Shown in pieces: positions 30,951-39,959 of a stretch of DNA of 42,084 bases. The position numbers and the translations under genes were made by a program. This DNA comes from Clostridiaceae bacterium (lineage in GTDB: Bacteria > Bacillota_A > Clostridia > Clostridiales > Clostridiaceae). Positions within the stretch are counted from its first letter, which is position 1, and each line of letters begins with the position of its first letter. The notes below the pieces were generated by a model, which saw only the letters and a list, made by a program, of their open reading frames with translations, had not been told where the DNA came from and searched no databases. Where the stretch lies: assembly GCA_029256485.1 (NCBI GenBank), contig JAQSXU010000023.1, forward strand, positions 1 to 42,084, written 5' to 3'.

Positions 30951-31274
30951 TTAACTCACCACCCTGTCAATTACGAGATATTGTTTTTCTCGCCTTAAAA
31001 TAAGCACCTTCTCGCCTTCTGTAAGGGCATTATTTACAGTATATGTTCTAGTACCTAATTCACTTTCTGTAAGCTGTGTTGTATAATCTGTGACATTTCT
31101 AGTTAATGTGAGTTGTGCTTCTACTAATACAATTTGCTGACTTATTCTTATTGTTAATGGATTAATTGTTTCTACAGTTCCATATATACCTTCCATGAGT
31201 AATTTTTGAGCCTTTATAACATCAACCGCAGCTTTCTTCATCATAAGTACAATATCATTTTGATTAAACGGCAT
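30951..31274 (-). CDS. xkdR: Tail protein, XkdR-like (DUF2577)
   Basis: ATG 31274 has GGAGG 8 bases upstream. About 107 residues with an N-terminal helix (NQNDIVLMMKKAAVDVIKAQK) and strands (GTVETINPLTIRISQQIVL; EGEKVLILRREKQYLVIDRV), matching DUF2577/XkdR. It may form part of the hub-proximal baseplate. It overlaps the XkdQ-like gene. Confidence 0.75.
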   Translation of the reverse strand: MPFNQNDIVLMMKKAAVDVIKAQKLLMEGIYGTVETINPLTIRISQQIVLVEAQLTLTRNVTDYTTQLTESELGTRTYTVNNALTEGEKVLILRREKQYLVIDRVVS

Positions 31275-32229
31275 TAAAAGCACCTCCTATTAAAGTTAAA
31301 TCCATAAAATGCTCACCATTATTAAAAGTGTGCTTTGCTTTGTCTACTAGCATATATCTATAAACATTAGTATCTGCTAAATCTAATTTAACAACAATGC
31401 TTGAACCTGCTCTAACTCTTAAATCGCCTATAGCATTCTTTAAACTTAACTTTTTAGTTTTTTGGTTATAATAATTTAGCAAAGCATTTGCTTTTTCCTG
31501 TAAGCCTGTATCACTGTTTTCTTTATTGTAATACTGTAATATCCCCCAAGAATTTATATTATTACTATCTTGAGCAACATATTTATCTCTTTGCCCAGTA
31601 TCCTTATTATCATAAGCTAACTCTATTTTATTATAGGTATTTTCATCTATGGAACTGCTGTAATCAAAATCCTCTATAGTATCATTGTCGTATAGCAAAG
31701 ATAGTTTTAAATCCTCTATATTTTTAAGAGTTAACTTTCCAAAATCATCATATAACACGAAATTTTTGTTTGTAAATCTTTCTGTATCCTGTAGAGTTGG
31801 CTCTATTATATCAAATAAGCTTTGGTTATCCTCAGCTAAATAGTCAAATACATATTCTGTATCTGCTAGAGAACCAAGATTTAAGTTATATTCCCATGCC
31901 AAGGCCTGTATAATTGTTGTGCTTGTTTCATAATTAAAAAACCTGGAACCTTTATTTTTCAAATATCTTAATTGGTCATAAGCTGTTATCTTTAATGAAT
32001 TATCCTTATTCCTAGACATGCTAAAAAGAAATCCATAAAAAACTCCTGTATCATTTACTTTTAATCTTACTGGGTTCCCTTCTTCAATATTCAATATTTT
32101 ATCTGGGACTATGCTGAAAGTTAATTTGCCAGGTGAACTTCTTCTTTCAGTTTCCCAAGTAATTGTATCTTGCACTACAGGATAATAAATTGTATCTCCA
32201 TTTCTTATTATTAATTCTATGTTATCCAA
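31264..32229 (-). CDS. xkdQ: Baseplate hub protein, XkdQ/gpD-like
   Basis: A 321-residue protein starting at TTG 32229 (GAGG at 8 bases). The order of strands (IIRNGDTIYYPVVQDTITWETERRSSPGKLTFSIVP; RLKVNDTGVFYGFLFSMSRN; ITAYDQLRYLKNKGSR) is typical of XkdQ, the hub protein at the tail tip. The central IIQALAWEYNLNLGSL and KTKKLSLKNAIGDLRVRAGSSI segments fit. Between LysM protein and XkdR as in PBSX. Confidence 0.82.
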   Translation of the reverse strand: MDNIELIIRNGDTIYYPVVQDTITWETERRSSPGKLTFSIVPDKILNIEEGNPVRLKVNDTGVFYGFLFSMSRNKDNSLKITAYDQLRYLKNKGSRFFNYETSTTIIQALAWEYNLNLGSLADTEYVFDYLAEDNQSLFDIIEPTLQDTERFTNKNFVLYDDFGKLTLKNIEDLKLSLLYDNDTIEDFDYSSSIDENTYNKIELAYDNKDTGQRDKYVAQDSNNINSWGILQYYNKENSDTGLQEKANALLNYYNQKTKKLSLKNAIGDLRVRAGSSIVVKLDLADTNVYRYMLVDKAKHTFNNGEHFMDLTLIGGAFNAV

Positions 32230-32240
32230 TTAAATCACCT

Positions 32241-32930
32241 CTAGCCATTAATATTAAGATTTAAAACTTGTCCAGGATAGATTAAGTCAGGATTTGAAAT
32301 ACCATTTAATTCAGCCAATTGAGGATACAAAGAGCCATCTCCAAAGAAATATTTACATATATTCCACAAACAATCTCCTTCTTCTACTGTATAGGTATTA
32401 TCTGTTTGGTTATCTGCTGGCGTTGAATCAACTGGAACTGTAGGAGTTGGCGGTGTTACTGTAGTTTGTGTAGCGGTTGTTGATGTAGCTGGAGTATCAA
32501 CTATAGTTACAATTTTAGTTCTATAATCTCTATATTGCTTAAGCTTGATAGATACTTTTACATCAAAGCCGTTGTCGGCATCTTCTGTTATTTCATAATC
32601 CTCTAAAGATACTCTTATATTTGTATTGTAAAGTGTTTTGTTATTCATCTTTCTTACAACAATAAATTGAAATGGAGCATTATTTCTTTTTAATGCTTCT
32701 AATTTATCTAAATAATATTTAGCCTTTCTAAAGGTTCCTTGAATAAAGGGATATTTTACATTAGGGAAAAGGCATTCAAAACTAACATCTGTAAGCCCTG
32801 CTGTTTTTAAAATATTTATTTCACCATCATTTGCAAGTGTCATAGTTTTATTCTTATTATTTATCTTAAAACTTATCTTAGAGGGTGTTACAGGGCATAA
32901 AACTTTATCAAGATAGAATTTATAGCTCAT
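32241..32930 (-). CDS. xkdP: Tail protein with LysM domain, XkdP-like
   Basis: ATG 32930 follows GAGGGG. About 229 residues: a strand-rich N-terminal part, a Thr/Pro-rich linker (about residues 155-180, TPATSTTATQTTVTPPTPT), and a C-terminal LysM (YTVEEGDCLWNICKYFFGDGSLYPQLAELNGISNPDLIYPGQVLNL). LysM binds peptidoglycan, so the tail tip meets the wall here. It overlaps the tape measure by 11 bases. Confidence 0.88.
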   Translation of the reverse strand: MSYKFYLDKVLCPVTPSKISFKINNKNKTMTLANDGEINILKTAGLTDVSFECLFPNVKYPFIQGTFRKAKYYLDKLEALKRNNAPFQFIVVRKMNNKTLYNTNIRVSLEDYEITEDADNGFDVKVSIKLKQYRDYRTKIVTIVDTPATSTTATQTTVTPPTPTVPVDSTPADNQTDNTYTVEEGDCLWNICKYFFGDGSLYPQLAELNGISNPDLIYPGQVLNLNING

Positions 32931-35130
32931 AAGTTGCCCCCTCTCTAACACTCTGCAATCCTTCACTAACTGCTTGACCTAAATTATCTATAATACCATC
33001 CAAATCTAATTCACTACCAATATTATTATGATTAGTCATATCAACCTTAACTTCTGCTGTTGTAAATCTATTTATTGTATCTCTATCGGCGATATCTCTT
33101 AAATATTTTAAATCTTCGGAAGTAATATCTAATTTATCTTTAATATCTTTAGTATTTTTACCAGCATTATCTGCGCCATTTGCAGCTTTACTTAAAAGGT
33201 CATTGTAATCAAATGGTTGTCCTTGATCATTTGGTTGCTGTGGATTCATTAAATTTCCAGCCCATTTTTCAATTCCTGCTCCCCATTCATAACCTTTATT
33301 GAATTGATCTCCAATATTTAAATATTCTTCTCGAGGAACATTTATATAATTATTCATTGTTTCAGCGAATTTTGCTTCAAGTTCCCCTTTTGCATTTTGT
33401 AAATCACTAGTTATAGAAGTTCTATAATTTAATTCTGTTCCTTTGCTTAATCCGAGTTTATCAGCTATTCCAGCGGTATTTAATAAATCAACAAATTTGT
33501 TCCAAGCGCCAATGGCTGAGTTAATACCTTTTATAATTGCATTCGCCATATTAGTCGCAAAATTATCACAACCTTTAGTGGAAGCTATCATTGAATCTAT
33601 AACTCCTATAGCAAAGCCTAAAAACAATCTTTTAACTGTTCCAATTGGATCATTAAAAGCATTCAATAAGAACTCTAAAAATGGAGCAACCGCATTATGT
33701 GCAAATACAAAAACATTGTAAATCGCTGCTCCTAACGCCCAAAATGCACCCGCAATCAATCCCGTAGCACTAAATGATGTTCCAGCATATTTATTAATTA
33801 CTGCTATGGCTAAATAAAAAATTGCTACTAGAGCTATTATACCTAAGACTATCCAAGTTATAGGACATGCTAAAAGTGCTGCGTTTAAGCCAACTTGTGC
33901 ACCTGTGGCGGTTGTTGTTGCAGCTGCTTCAAAAAGAGTAGCACCAGCATGCATTTCAGCGTTTGCGGTTGTAATAGCTTCTAATGTACCAGTTATTGCT
34001 AATATAGCATTGCAAATAGATGTAGCTATATTAAACGCCACTATTGCTCCAACAATGCCTAATATAATAGGTTCTATCATTCCCCAGTTATTTTGAAAAA
34101 ATACTGCTACGTTTGAAATTGTGTTTATTAGATTTAATGCCACTATAGATATTGTAGAAAATCCATTAACCATCATATTAACAAAATTCATAGCATTAGG
34201 GTTATTTGCGATTTCATTTATTTTTAATAAAACTGGTTGAAATGCCATCAAGGCTTGGTTTTTCATATTAGTCCATATTTCTCCGGTAGTCTTAGGCATT
34301 TTAGCAAATCTCGCTTCTGTATCGGCAGCAGTAGCAAATAAAGCTTTCTTAATAATATCGGCTGTTATTTCTCCTTTAGAGGACATTTGCCTTAAATCCC
34401 CCATACTCTTTCCTGTATATGTTGCAATAGCTTGAGCTAACAACGGAGCGTTTTCCATTATAGAGTGGAATTCATCTCCTTGTAATCTACCGCTTGCCAT
34501 GGATTGACTTAATTGATACATACCGGCAGTTTGTTCTTCAAGGCTTGCGCCACCTATCTTAAATTGCTTATTCAATTGTTCAACAAAAGCAATCATTTCA
34601 TCATTATTTGAAAAAGCACTTTTCGCAAGTGTTCCCATTCTTGCTACAACTGCTGCAGTATCCGTATAGGTTGCCCTAGCTCTTTGCGCGCTTTGATATA
34701 TTGCAGTTTGCAATTGGTCTGTTGTTCTTAATCCATCATTTATTAAATTAAGTCTCGCTTGAGTTTGGACTAATTGGTCAGAAGTCTTAAATATATCTCC
34801 GAGAGTTTTAAATGTAGCATATACAGCCACAGCATTTCTTAATTTAGTTGCCAATCCATCAGCGGAATTACCGCCTTGAATTAATTTATTATTAAAATTT
34901 TCTTGACCGTTGCTATTGTTTCTAATATTTTGCTCAATTTGAGAAAATGAAGCTTCTGCACCAGATAATTGCTGTCTTGCTGCTTGTAAACTAGCTGTAT
35001 CTATAGAATGGCTTGAAGTTGATTGCATACTTTCAAAACTGCTTATACACATGTTTAGAGCGCTTGTTATTCCATTAATTACAGGCGACATGTTATCATA
35101 CATTTGCACCGAACTGCTTATAGTTGCCAT
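32920..35130 (-). CDS. Tail tape measure protein
   Basis: ATG 35130 is 6 bases after GGAGG. About 736 residues: a coiled N-terminal half with the classic tape-measure motif (MYQLSQSMASGRLQGDEFHSIMENAPLLAQAIA; MGDLRQMSSKGEITADIIKKALFA), then several hydrophobic segments (about residues 325-520, e.g. IVLGIIALVAIFYLAIAVINK) that may insert in the membrane during ejection, then a helical tail. By the usual rule of about 0.15 nm per residue the tail would be near 110 nm long. It follows the tail chaperones apart from one moron. Confidence 0.9.
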   Translation of the reverse strand: MATISSSVQMYDNMSPVINGITSALNMCISSFESMQSTSSHSIDTASLQAARQQLSGAEASFSQIEQNIRNNSNGQENFNNKLIQGGNSADGLATKLRNAVAVYATFKTLGDIFKTSDQLVQTQARLNLINDGLRTTDQLQTAIYQSAQRARATYTDTAAVVARMGTLAKSAFSNNDEMIAFVEQLNKQFKIGGASLEEQTAGMYQLSQSMASGRLQGDEFHSIMENAPLLAQAIATYTGKSMGDLRQMSSKGEITADIIKKALFATAADTEARFAKMPKTTGEIWTNMKNQALMAFQPVLLKINEIANNPNAMNFVNMMVNGFSTISIVALNLINTISNVAVFFQNNWGMIEPIILGIVGAIVAFNIATSICNAILAITGTLEAITTANAEMHAGATLFEAAATTTATGAQVGLNAALLACPITWIVLGIIALVAIFYLAIAVINKYAGTSFSATGLIAGAFWALGAAIYNVFVFAHNAVAPFLEFLLNAFNDPIGTVKRLFLGFAIGVIDSMIASTKGCDNFATNMANAIIKGINSAIGAWNKFVDLLNTAGIADKLGLSKGTELNYRTSITSDLQNAKGELEAKFAETMNNYINVPREEYLNIGDQFNKGYEWGAGIEKWAGNLMNPQQPNDQGQPFDYNDLLSKAANGADNAGKNTKDIKDKLDITSEDLKYLRDIADRDTINRFTTAEVKVDMTNHNNIGSELDLDGIIDNLGQAVSEGLQSVREGATYEL

Positions 35131-35159
35131 GATATACCTCCTTTCCAAGGAAATAAAAA

Positions 35160-35180
35160 AGCACTTACTAAGTAAGCACT
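35160..35180 (-). terminator. Terminator of the zinc-ribbon moron
   Basis: Minus-strand AGTGCTTAC/GTAAGTGCT stem with two G-T pairs and a 3-base loop, followed by TTTTTTATTT. It follows the moron stop and lies just before the tape measure gene, so readthrough or antitermination is needed for late genes. Confidence 0.7.
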
Positions 35181-35192
35181 TTAAAATATATA

Positions 35193-35990
35193 CTATTTAT
35201 TTAAATATTCTTTTCCATCAATTATTAAAGATGTAATTGTCTTTTGATCTGGTGCTAAGGTTATTTGAAAATCTCCTCTTAATTTAGCTCCAAACACATT
35301 TTGTGAATCAACATATGATTGAATTATTATTTTTTCTTTATCTTTATAGAATTTCCATTCTGTTATATTAGGAAAATCCGCTGTTGATGGAGATTTTAAA
35401 GCATCTTTTATAACTTTTTCGCTGTTTATTTGTAAATTAGTTTCTTCATCCAATGTTAAAGTAAAATCAGAAAGTTTTGATACTACTTCATTATTATCAT
35501 ATAAAGGTTTATCTGCATATCTAATAGCATAAACCGAGTTGTCATTTCTTAAATACATTATAATATTTTTTATATCCCCTGATGTTATTCTATAGCCTTT
35601 TTCATTTTGTCCAAATGCATTATCAAGGCTTTCATCATGCTCAATTTTTTTTGCATCAATATCACATTTTTTTAAAATATCATTAATTTCTGTAGAATTA
35701 TCTTTATTTAGTTTAGTAGCTTGCATTATTAAACTTATATCTTTTGGGGCTTTTGCATAATCTGGTGCTAAAAATGTTCCCATAAAAATAGCCAATCCTA
35801 TAGGTATAAATAATATTAATAAAATAGTTATTAAACATCCTTTTTTGCTTTTGGGTTTCTTAAAATTTTGAATATCAATTTTATTTATTCCATTTTTTAA
35901 GTTTATATTATTTAATTCTTGACCACAATTATCACAAAATTTAGCATTATCATTTAATTTTTTTCCGCATTTAGCACAAAATTTTTCCAT
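35193..35990 (-). CDS. Zinc-ribbon membrane protein (moron), 265 aa
   Basis: The first 25 residues are a zinc ribbon (CAKCGKKL...FCDNCGQ, C-x2-C twice), followed by a linker and a membrane segment (GCLITILLILFIPIGLAIFMGTFL, about residues 54-77). The outer part ends in a strand-rich domain (LDEETNLQINSEKVIKDALKSPSTADFPNITEWKFY). The layout resembles bacterial zinc-ribbon membrane proteins of unknown role. GGGGG is 8 bases before ATG 35990. It sits with its own promoter and terminator between tail chaperone and tape measure genes, a moron likely expressed from the prophage. Confidence 0.75.
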   Translation of the reverse strand: MEKFCAKCGKKLNDNAKFCDNCGQELNNINLKNGINKIDIQNFKKPKSKKGCLITILLILFIPIGLAIFMGTFLAPDYAKAPKDISLIMQATKLNKDNSTEINDILKKCDIDAKKIEHDESLDNAFGQNEKGYRITSGDIKNIIMYLRNDNSVYAIRYADKPLYDNNEVVSKLSDFTLTLDEETNLQINSEKVIKDALKSPSTADFPNITEWKFYKDKEKIIIQSYVDSQNVFGAKLRGDFQITLAPDQKTITSLIIDGKEYLNK

Positions 35991-36019
35991 GAAAATATCC
36001 CCCTAGAGTTTTTGCTATA

Positions 36020-36048
36020 ATTATACATTAAATTAGAATTATTTTCTA
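36020..36048 (-). promoter_or_regulatory. Probable promoter of the zinc-ribbon moron
   Basis: Minus-strand -10 TATAAT (36020-36025) and a weaker -35 TAGAAA (36043-36048) with 17-base spacing. The -35 covers the stop codon of the frameshifted tail chaperone. Confidence 0.5.
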
Positions 36049-36707
36049 TCTTTTAGTTTTACTTTCAATTTCTTTTTGTCTTTTCTTATCTGCTTCCATT
36101 TTGACATCTATACTTGCAATAACAAAAGCTTTTTCCTCATCAGATAAAGAATCAAATGTACTAGGCAATATATGAAGCTTTTGGAGACAATAATGAGCGT
36201 AAGTCGCTTCTGGATCATCTCCATTTATTAGTTTTTTGCTTCATTTACCTTATCTTGTAGACCAATATCAAAACCATTAATTTCTTGTATTTTATTAAGT
36301 AAATTTTGATATTCTCCATCTTTTAGCATAGTTTGAATAAGATTTTCAGCACCTACAACACTGTAACTATCCTGTAGATCTGCATTATTTAAATCCGGAT
36401 ATTGCACACACGCTACTGCTAATTTGCATAAATAAGAATCAAAATCCGTTTCTGGAACAACAATATTTTTATTTACTGGTGAAGGTACTCTTTTAGTGCA
36501 GCTCTTTTTAATATCTTTAGATTGTTTGCTGGTTATAGGAGCCAACTCCCATTCTACAGGCTCAGTTTTTTGCTGATTTGTTACATTGTCTATTACTGGA
36601 TTACCTGCATCATCCTCTACAGGCTTTAAAAATCTTTCACTAACTGCAAACTTAGTAACTTCCTCTTTTACTGCATTTCCTGCTAAAAAATAACTTAATT
36701 CTGACAT
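36046..36707 (-). CDS. Tail assembly chaperone, long form by -1 frameshift
   Basis: Reading from ATG 36707, ribosomes that slip back one base at A-AAA-AAC (36237-36231) leave the 159-aa frame and continue to a TAG at 36046-36048, adding 61 residues: L-I-N-G-D-D-P-E-A-T-Y-A-H-Y-C-L-Q-K-L and onward to the basic end. The added part has the common TAC extension pattern (EA-YAHYCL-KLHI-PS-FDSL-DEEKAF). No separate start exists for this region. This is the gpG-GT arrangement of lambda and many PBSX-like tails. Confidence 0.85.
36228..36707 (-). CDS. xkdN: Tail assembly chaperone, short form, XkdN-like
   Basis: A 159-residue protein (MSELSYFLAGNAVKEEVTKFAVSERFLKPVEDDAG...). It is the zero-frame product, ending NEAKN, and is expected to bind the tape measure during tail-length control. 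ATG 36707 has a ribosome site ending in GGTGG. Follows the 80-aa protein with a 1-base gap, and tail tube further up. Confidence 0.8.
   Translation of the reverse strand: MSELSYFLAGNAVKEEVTKFAVSERFLKPVEDDAGNPVIDNVTNQQKTEPVEWELAPITSKQSKDIKKSCTKRVPSPVNKNIVVPETDFDSYLCKLAVACVQYPDLNNADLQDSYSVVGAENLIQTMLKDGEYQNLLNKIQEINGFDIGLQDKVNEAKN
36231..36237 (-). promoter_or_regulatory. Slippery heptamer A-AAA-AAC
   Basis: The heptamer lies on the zero-frame codons GCA AAA AAC immediately before the stop TAA. It matches the classical X-XXY-YYZ slip site, permitting tandem P- and A-site re-pairing. No strong downstream hairpin is seen; the adjacent stop codon may help pausing. Confidence 0.82.
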
Positions 36708-36708
36708 A

Positions 36709-36951
36709 TTAATTTTCCACCTTTCTTGTTGGGTAATAAATAATTTTATTTTCTAATGTTATAACGTCATTTCCTTGTATAACTACTTTAAGTTCAACGC
36801 CTTGGCAATTTTCAGCCATACCAGCCGCTAATTCTTCTGAGTGATCCTTTATATAATCACCTATACATTCATAAGCTGATTTCATTTGCTCTTTTACTGT
36901 TTTACAATCATTAAAATCACATAGAGAAATAGTTTCATTAACATTAAACAT
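36709..36951 (-). CDS. Hypothetical tail protein, 80 aa
   Basis: Begins MFNVNETISLCDFNDCKTVKEQMKSAYECIGDYI, a helical protein with three Cys in the first half and a strand-rich end (VELKVVIQGNDVITLENKIIYYPTRKV). Between tail tube and chaperone genes. Several PBSX-like tails have a small gene here without an assigned role. Confidence 0.55.
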   Translation of the reverse strand: MFNVNETISLCDFNDCKTVKEQMKSAYECIGDYIKDHSEELAAGMAENCQGVELKVVIQGNDVITLENKIIYYPTRKVEN

Positions 36952-36985
36952 ATCAATCTATCCTTTCATGTTTAAATTAGAATAA

Positions 36986-37004
36986 GGGCACCATCAAAGT
37001 ACCC
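36986..37004 (-). terminator. Weak hairpin after the tail tube gene
   Basis: Minus-strand GGGTAC/GTGCCC stem (one T-G pair), loop TTTGATG, then TTATTC. The T tract is poor; it may lower downstream expression rather than stop transcription. Confidence 0.4.
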
Positions 37005-37010
37005 TATAGG

Positions 37011-37484
37011 TTATACCATACCATCTAACAAGCTAAATTCTTCCGGCATATCAAAATCGTCAAATGTTCCTGAGATATCTTCCTCTAGAGAATCAGCTGT
37101 TGCATCTAGAAAAGCAATTGTTCCGCCATCTAAATTACATTTCTTTAAAATTGTTGTCTGACTTCCTACACTAGAAGCTGGATCCTCGTTTGTGACTTGA
37201 GCTGTAAAATAACTATCTACTCCAGAATTTTTATAAGCAAGCAACATTCTTCTTAATATAGATTGATTGTAATATGCTGTGCCTGTAAATGTTCCTTCCC
37301 AGCTGCTTGATTTGTTTCCTTTTCCTGTTTGGCCCAATAAAGCAACTTTAACTTTATTTTTCTTAATTTCTGCTTTAAATTTTGTTATTTGCATAAATTG
37401 ATATCTAGTTCCGTCTATAGTTATATAACACTCTGCAAGACTACCACTAATAGCATCTTGAGCGTTCATAATTGTATTTGCCAT
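37011..37484 (-). CDS. xkdM: Tail tube protein, XkdM-like
   Basis: A 157-residue protein (MANTIMNAQDAISGSLAECYITIDGTRYQFMQITKFKAEIKKNKVKVALLGQTGKGNKSSSW...). It shows the phage tail-tube pattern: a GxxxGxxTGK loop (LLGQTGKGNK), EGTFTGTAYYN, and an acidic C-terminus (GTFDDFDMPEEFSLLDGMV). It polymerises inside the sheath. 17 bases separate it from the sheath gene. Order is as in PBSX. Confidence 0.85.
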   Translation of the reverse strand: MANTIMNAQDAISGSLAECYITIDGTRYQFMQITKFKAEIKKNKVKVALLGQTGKGNKSSSWEGTFTGTAYYNQSILRRMLLAYKNSGVDSYFTAQVTNEDPASSVGSQTTILKKCNLDGGTIAFLDATADSLEEDISGTFDDFDMPEEFSLLDGMV

Positions 37485-37501
37485 ATCTTACACTCTCCTT
37501 C

Positions 37502-38815
37502 CTACGCAACTACTACAGTCATATATAATTTTTCCATTGCATTAGTAACTTCGATTTCTTGAGTAATAACAACACTATCTTTTGCATCTCCTGGACCTAC
37601 TGTTACATTTTTAGAATCAAAGTTTTCTATAGCTCTTATTGTTTGTAAATCATTTGCCATATCGACAATATCGCTCCACAGCGAAAGCCTTCCAGCTTTA
37701 TCATTTGGAATTTGCCCTAAATACTTAGTATTAAACAATGCTGCTTCATCATTACCAATTTGGTCAAGAACTCTAATAGTTTGATTCTTAGCAAAATCTT
37801 TGCTCTTTTCCTCAGTAAAAGATGTTAATGTATTTATATCAGTTAAAACCCTGACATCAGAGCCAACTTTATGGAACATTAACTTTCCAGCTTGAATACC
37901 TGCAGCTAATTCACTTTGCTTATAATTAGTATCAACAATATATTCGCCATCATATTTCTTATTTGTACAACTTTTATTTACTGCACATGCTGCCTCAGCA
38001 CCTACTAACCAATAGATTAATTCACTTCCAATGGCTCCTGAATCTGTAACAGTATTTTCAAGAGATATGATTCCCTCATAATCTGCTGATTCTGTTTGAT
38101 ATACAATAGTTTGGAATTTAACGCCTACTTGATCTCTCATTCTTTGAGTGAATGCAATAAATAAAGATATAACCGTACTACTGGTTGATAAGCAACCAAG
38201 AGCATTGAAGCTATAACTTTCTATTTTATCCAAGAATGCCTGATATTCTGTTCCTGTAACTGCACTACCATTTGAACCGCCTGTAAGCGCTGTGCCTGCT
38301 GTAGTAGCTAATGTGGCATTTGTTTTAAAATCCACAAAATCATTGCTTGCTAATCCTGTAGCTGTTGCTACTGTTTGAGTATCCATAACAATATTATCTA
38401 ATAATGTGCTTACATCAAATTTTGTGTTATCATCTGCATTTGCAGCAATAACAATCTTTATATCATTACCTCTAGCACCTTTATACTTAGCGCTTGCAAA
38501 AGTATTTTGTGCTTTGACTCCAGTATTCATTAATTTATAAAAGTAACCTGTTTGTAAGTTCTTAAATAAATCTCTTATACCTTTCATTTCATCAGATGTG
38601 TAATTGTATCCAAATGTTTTAAGACAATCATCTTGAATTGATTCTATATCAACTGTAAAAATTTGATCATCTGGGCCCCAATCAAGCTCAATTGCAAATG
38701 CTCCATATCCTCTATCGGAAAGAGCTATGTTGGAATTTGCAGCGCTTACAAAATTAATATAAGCACCTGGAATAACTTTATTTTGACTTGTGAAAGTTCC
38801 TCCACCTAACGCCAT
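37502..38815 (-). CDS. xkdK: Tail sheath protein, XkdK-like
   Basis: A 437-residue protein. The N-terminus MALGGGTFTSQNKVIPGAYINF is the common XkdK opening, and the middle and C-terminal segments (TALTGGSNGSAVTGTEYQAFLDKIESYSFNALGC; VDMANDLQTIRAIENF) fit Phage_sheath_1. Its presence proves a contractile (myovirus) tail. It is the largest tail-module gene but for the tape measure. Confidence 0.92.
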   Translation of the reverse strand: MALGGGTFTSQNKVIPGAYINFVSAANSNIALSDRGYGAFAIELDWGPDDQIFTVDIESIQDDCLKTFGYNYTSDEMKGIRDLFKNLQTGYFYKLMNTGVKAQNTFASAKYKGARGNDIKIVIAANADDNTKFDVSTLLDNIVMDTQTVATATGLASNDFVDFKTNATLATTAGTALTGGSNGSAVTGTEYQAFLDKIESYSFNALGCLSTSSTVISLFIAFTQRMRDQVGVKFQTIVYQTESADYEGIISLENTVTDSGAIGSELIYWLVGAEAACAVNKSCTNKKYDGEYIVDTNYKQSELAAGIQAGKLMFHKVGSDVRVLTDINTLTSFTEEKSKDFAKNQTIRVLDQIGNDEAALFNTKYLGQIPNDKAGRLSLWSDIVDMANDLQTIRAIENFDSKNVTVGPGDAKDSVVITQEIEVTNAMEKLYMTVVVA

Positions 38816-39066
38816 TACTTAACATCTCCTTTCAAAAAATTATCTAATATTTTATCCACATCCTGTAGAGAGTAAGTCTTATCTTTATCAAGAAATGCAT
38901 TAATTAAATCTACATGATGCATATACTTTTTACTTTTTAGAATCTGTTCCTTTGTGAATGTTACAACTACATTTGAATTAGTTTGAGATACGGTCGTATT
39001 ATTTGAACTTGTAGTATCATCAATCACTTGAGCTGTTTCATTTGTTTGTTCTGTTGTTTCTGCCAT
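38815..39066 (-). CDS. Hypothetical tail-module protein, 83 aa
   Basis: A low-complexity Thr/Asn-rich N-terminal half (ETTEQTNETAQVIDDTTSSNNTTVSQ) and a helical C-terminal half (FTKEQILKSKKYMHHVDLINAFLDKDKTYSLQDVDKIL). PBSX-like phages often carry a short gene in this slot; role unknown. It shares one base with the sheath gene. Confidence 0.6.
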   Translation of the reverse strand: MAETTEQTNETAQVIDDTTSSNNTTVSQTNSNVVVTFTKEQILKSKKYMHHVDLINAFLDKDKTYSLQDVDKILDNFLKGDVK

Positions 39067-39080
39067 AATATCACCTCATT

Positions 39081-39530
39081 TTAGGTTATATTGATATTTG
39101 AACTCATTTGTCCCATTGGATCAGCTTGAGTAATATCATATTTAGTTTTTAAATTGTAATCTACATAGAAATGCAATACGCTATCTATGGTTTCATTGCT
39201 TATGTTTATGCCCCTAACAAATTTAGAATCAACAGTAATTTGTTTCATAATAGCAGTTAGAATAGTAGCCACATTATCGCATTCTTCATTTTTCTTAAAT
39301 ATTCCATCTACAGGCTCATTGCTAGGAAAGTATTGAATATCCCAAGAGCTTTTAAAATCGTAGCTATTTCCTACAATTTGCTTTTCACTTGAGGTTAATT
39401 TAGTAATAAAAAAACAAGGTTCATCAAAACCCTGTTCTATACTTTCTGAATATATTTCATATTCTATATCGCCTATATTAAATTCAGCATCTATAGCTTG
39501 ACTAATTCCTGTTTTAATTTTATTTACCAT
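39081..39530 (-). CDS. Tail terminator-like protein, XkdJ-like
   Basis: A 149-residue protein (MVNKIKTGISQAIDAEFNIGDIEYEIYSESIEQGF...). Mixed strands and helices fit tail completion proteins that cap the tail tube. Placed between the XkdI-like and the sheath-module genes as in PBSX xkdJ. Overlaps the neighbouring gene by 11 bases. Confidence 0.65.
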   Translation of the reverse strand: MVNKIKTGISQAIDAEFNIGDIEYEIYSESIEQGFDEPCFFITKLTSSEKQIVGNSYDFKSSWDIQYFPSNEPVDGIFKKNEECDNVATILTAIMKQITVDSKFVRGINISNETIDSVLHFYVDYNLKTKYDITQADPMGQMSSNINIT

Positions 39531-39957
39531 TCATACACCACTCCAAATATTCTGTTATTCTTTTTTGTATTATTTTAGGCATTTGATTATTAATTTCTTT
39601 TTCAGAAATGGTCATCATAAATCTGCCTCTAACCCATCCTTTATGATTAGCCGTTCTATGGCCATATTCAACGTAAATAGCATATTCTGTAGGGTTTATT
39701 ATTTCTATTTGATACATATTTCCTATGTGTTGTATTTCCCCAATAGTCCAACCTCTTCTTAAAGTTCCTCCAACTTTTCCACTACCTGAGGGATATTGCC
39801 CTACAGGAGTACGTTTTACGATTCTTGCAAATAATCTTGAAGCTATTTCATTTGTTAAGTCCATTGCTAAAGTTTGCAAGTCCTCAGTTTGTAACTGTTG
39901 GAATCTATCTCTCATTTTAATAAATTGTGAGAAATCACATTTTCCCCATTTAGCCAT
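39520..39957 (-). CDS. Head-tail joining protein, XkdI-like (HK97 gp10-like)
   Basis: I start at ATG 39957, 11 bases from AGGA; ATG 39969 is too close. About 145 residues: EIASRLFARIVKRTPVGQYPSGSGKVGGTLRRGWTIGEI and NPTEYAIYVEYGHRT are hallmarks of the HK97 gp10-like family of joining or tail-completion proteins. Strong basic patches. Confidence 0.78.
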   Translation of the reverse strand: MAKWGKCDFSQFIKMRDRFQQLQTEDLQTLAMDLTNEIASRLFARIVKRTPVGQYPSGSGKVGGTLRRGWTIGEIQHIGNMYQIEIINPTEYAIYVEYGHRTANHKGWVRGRFMMTISEKEINNQMPKIIQKRITEYLEWCMNGK

Positions 39958-39959
39958 AA

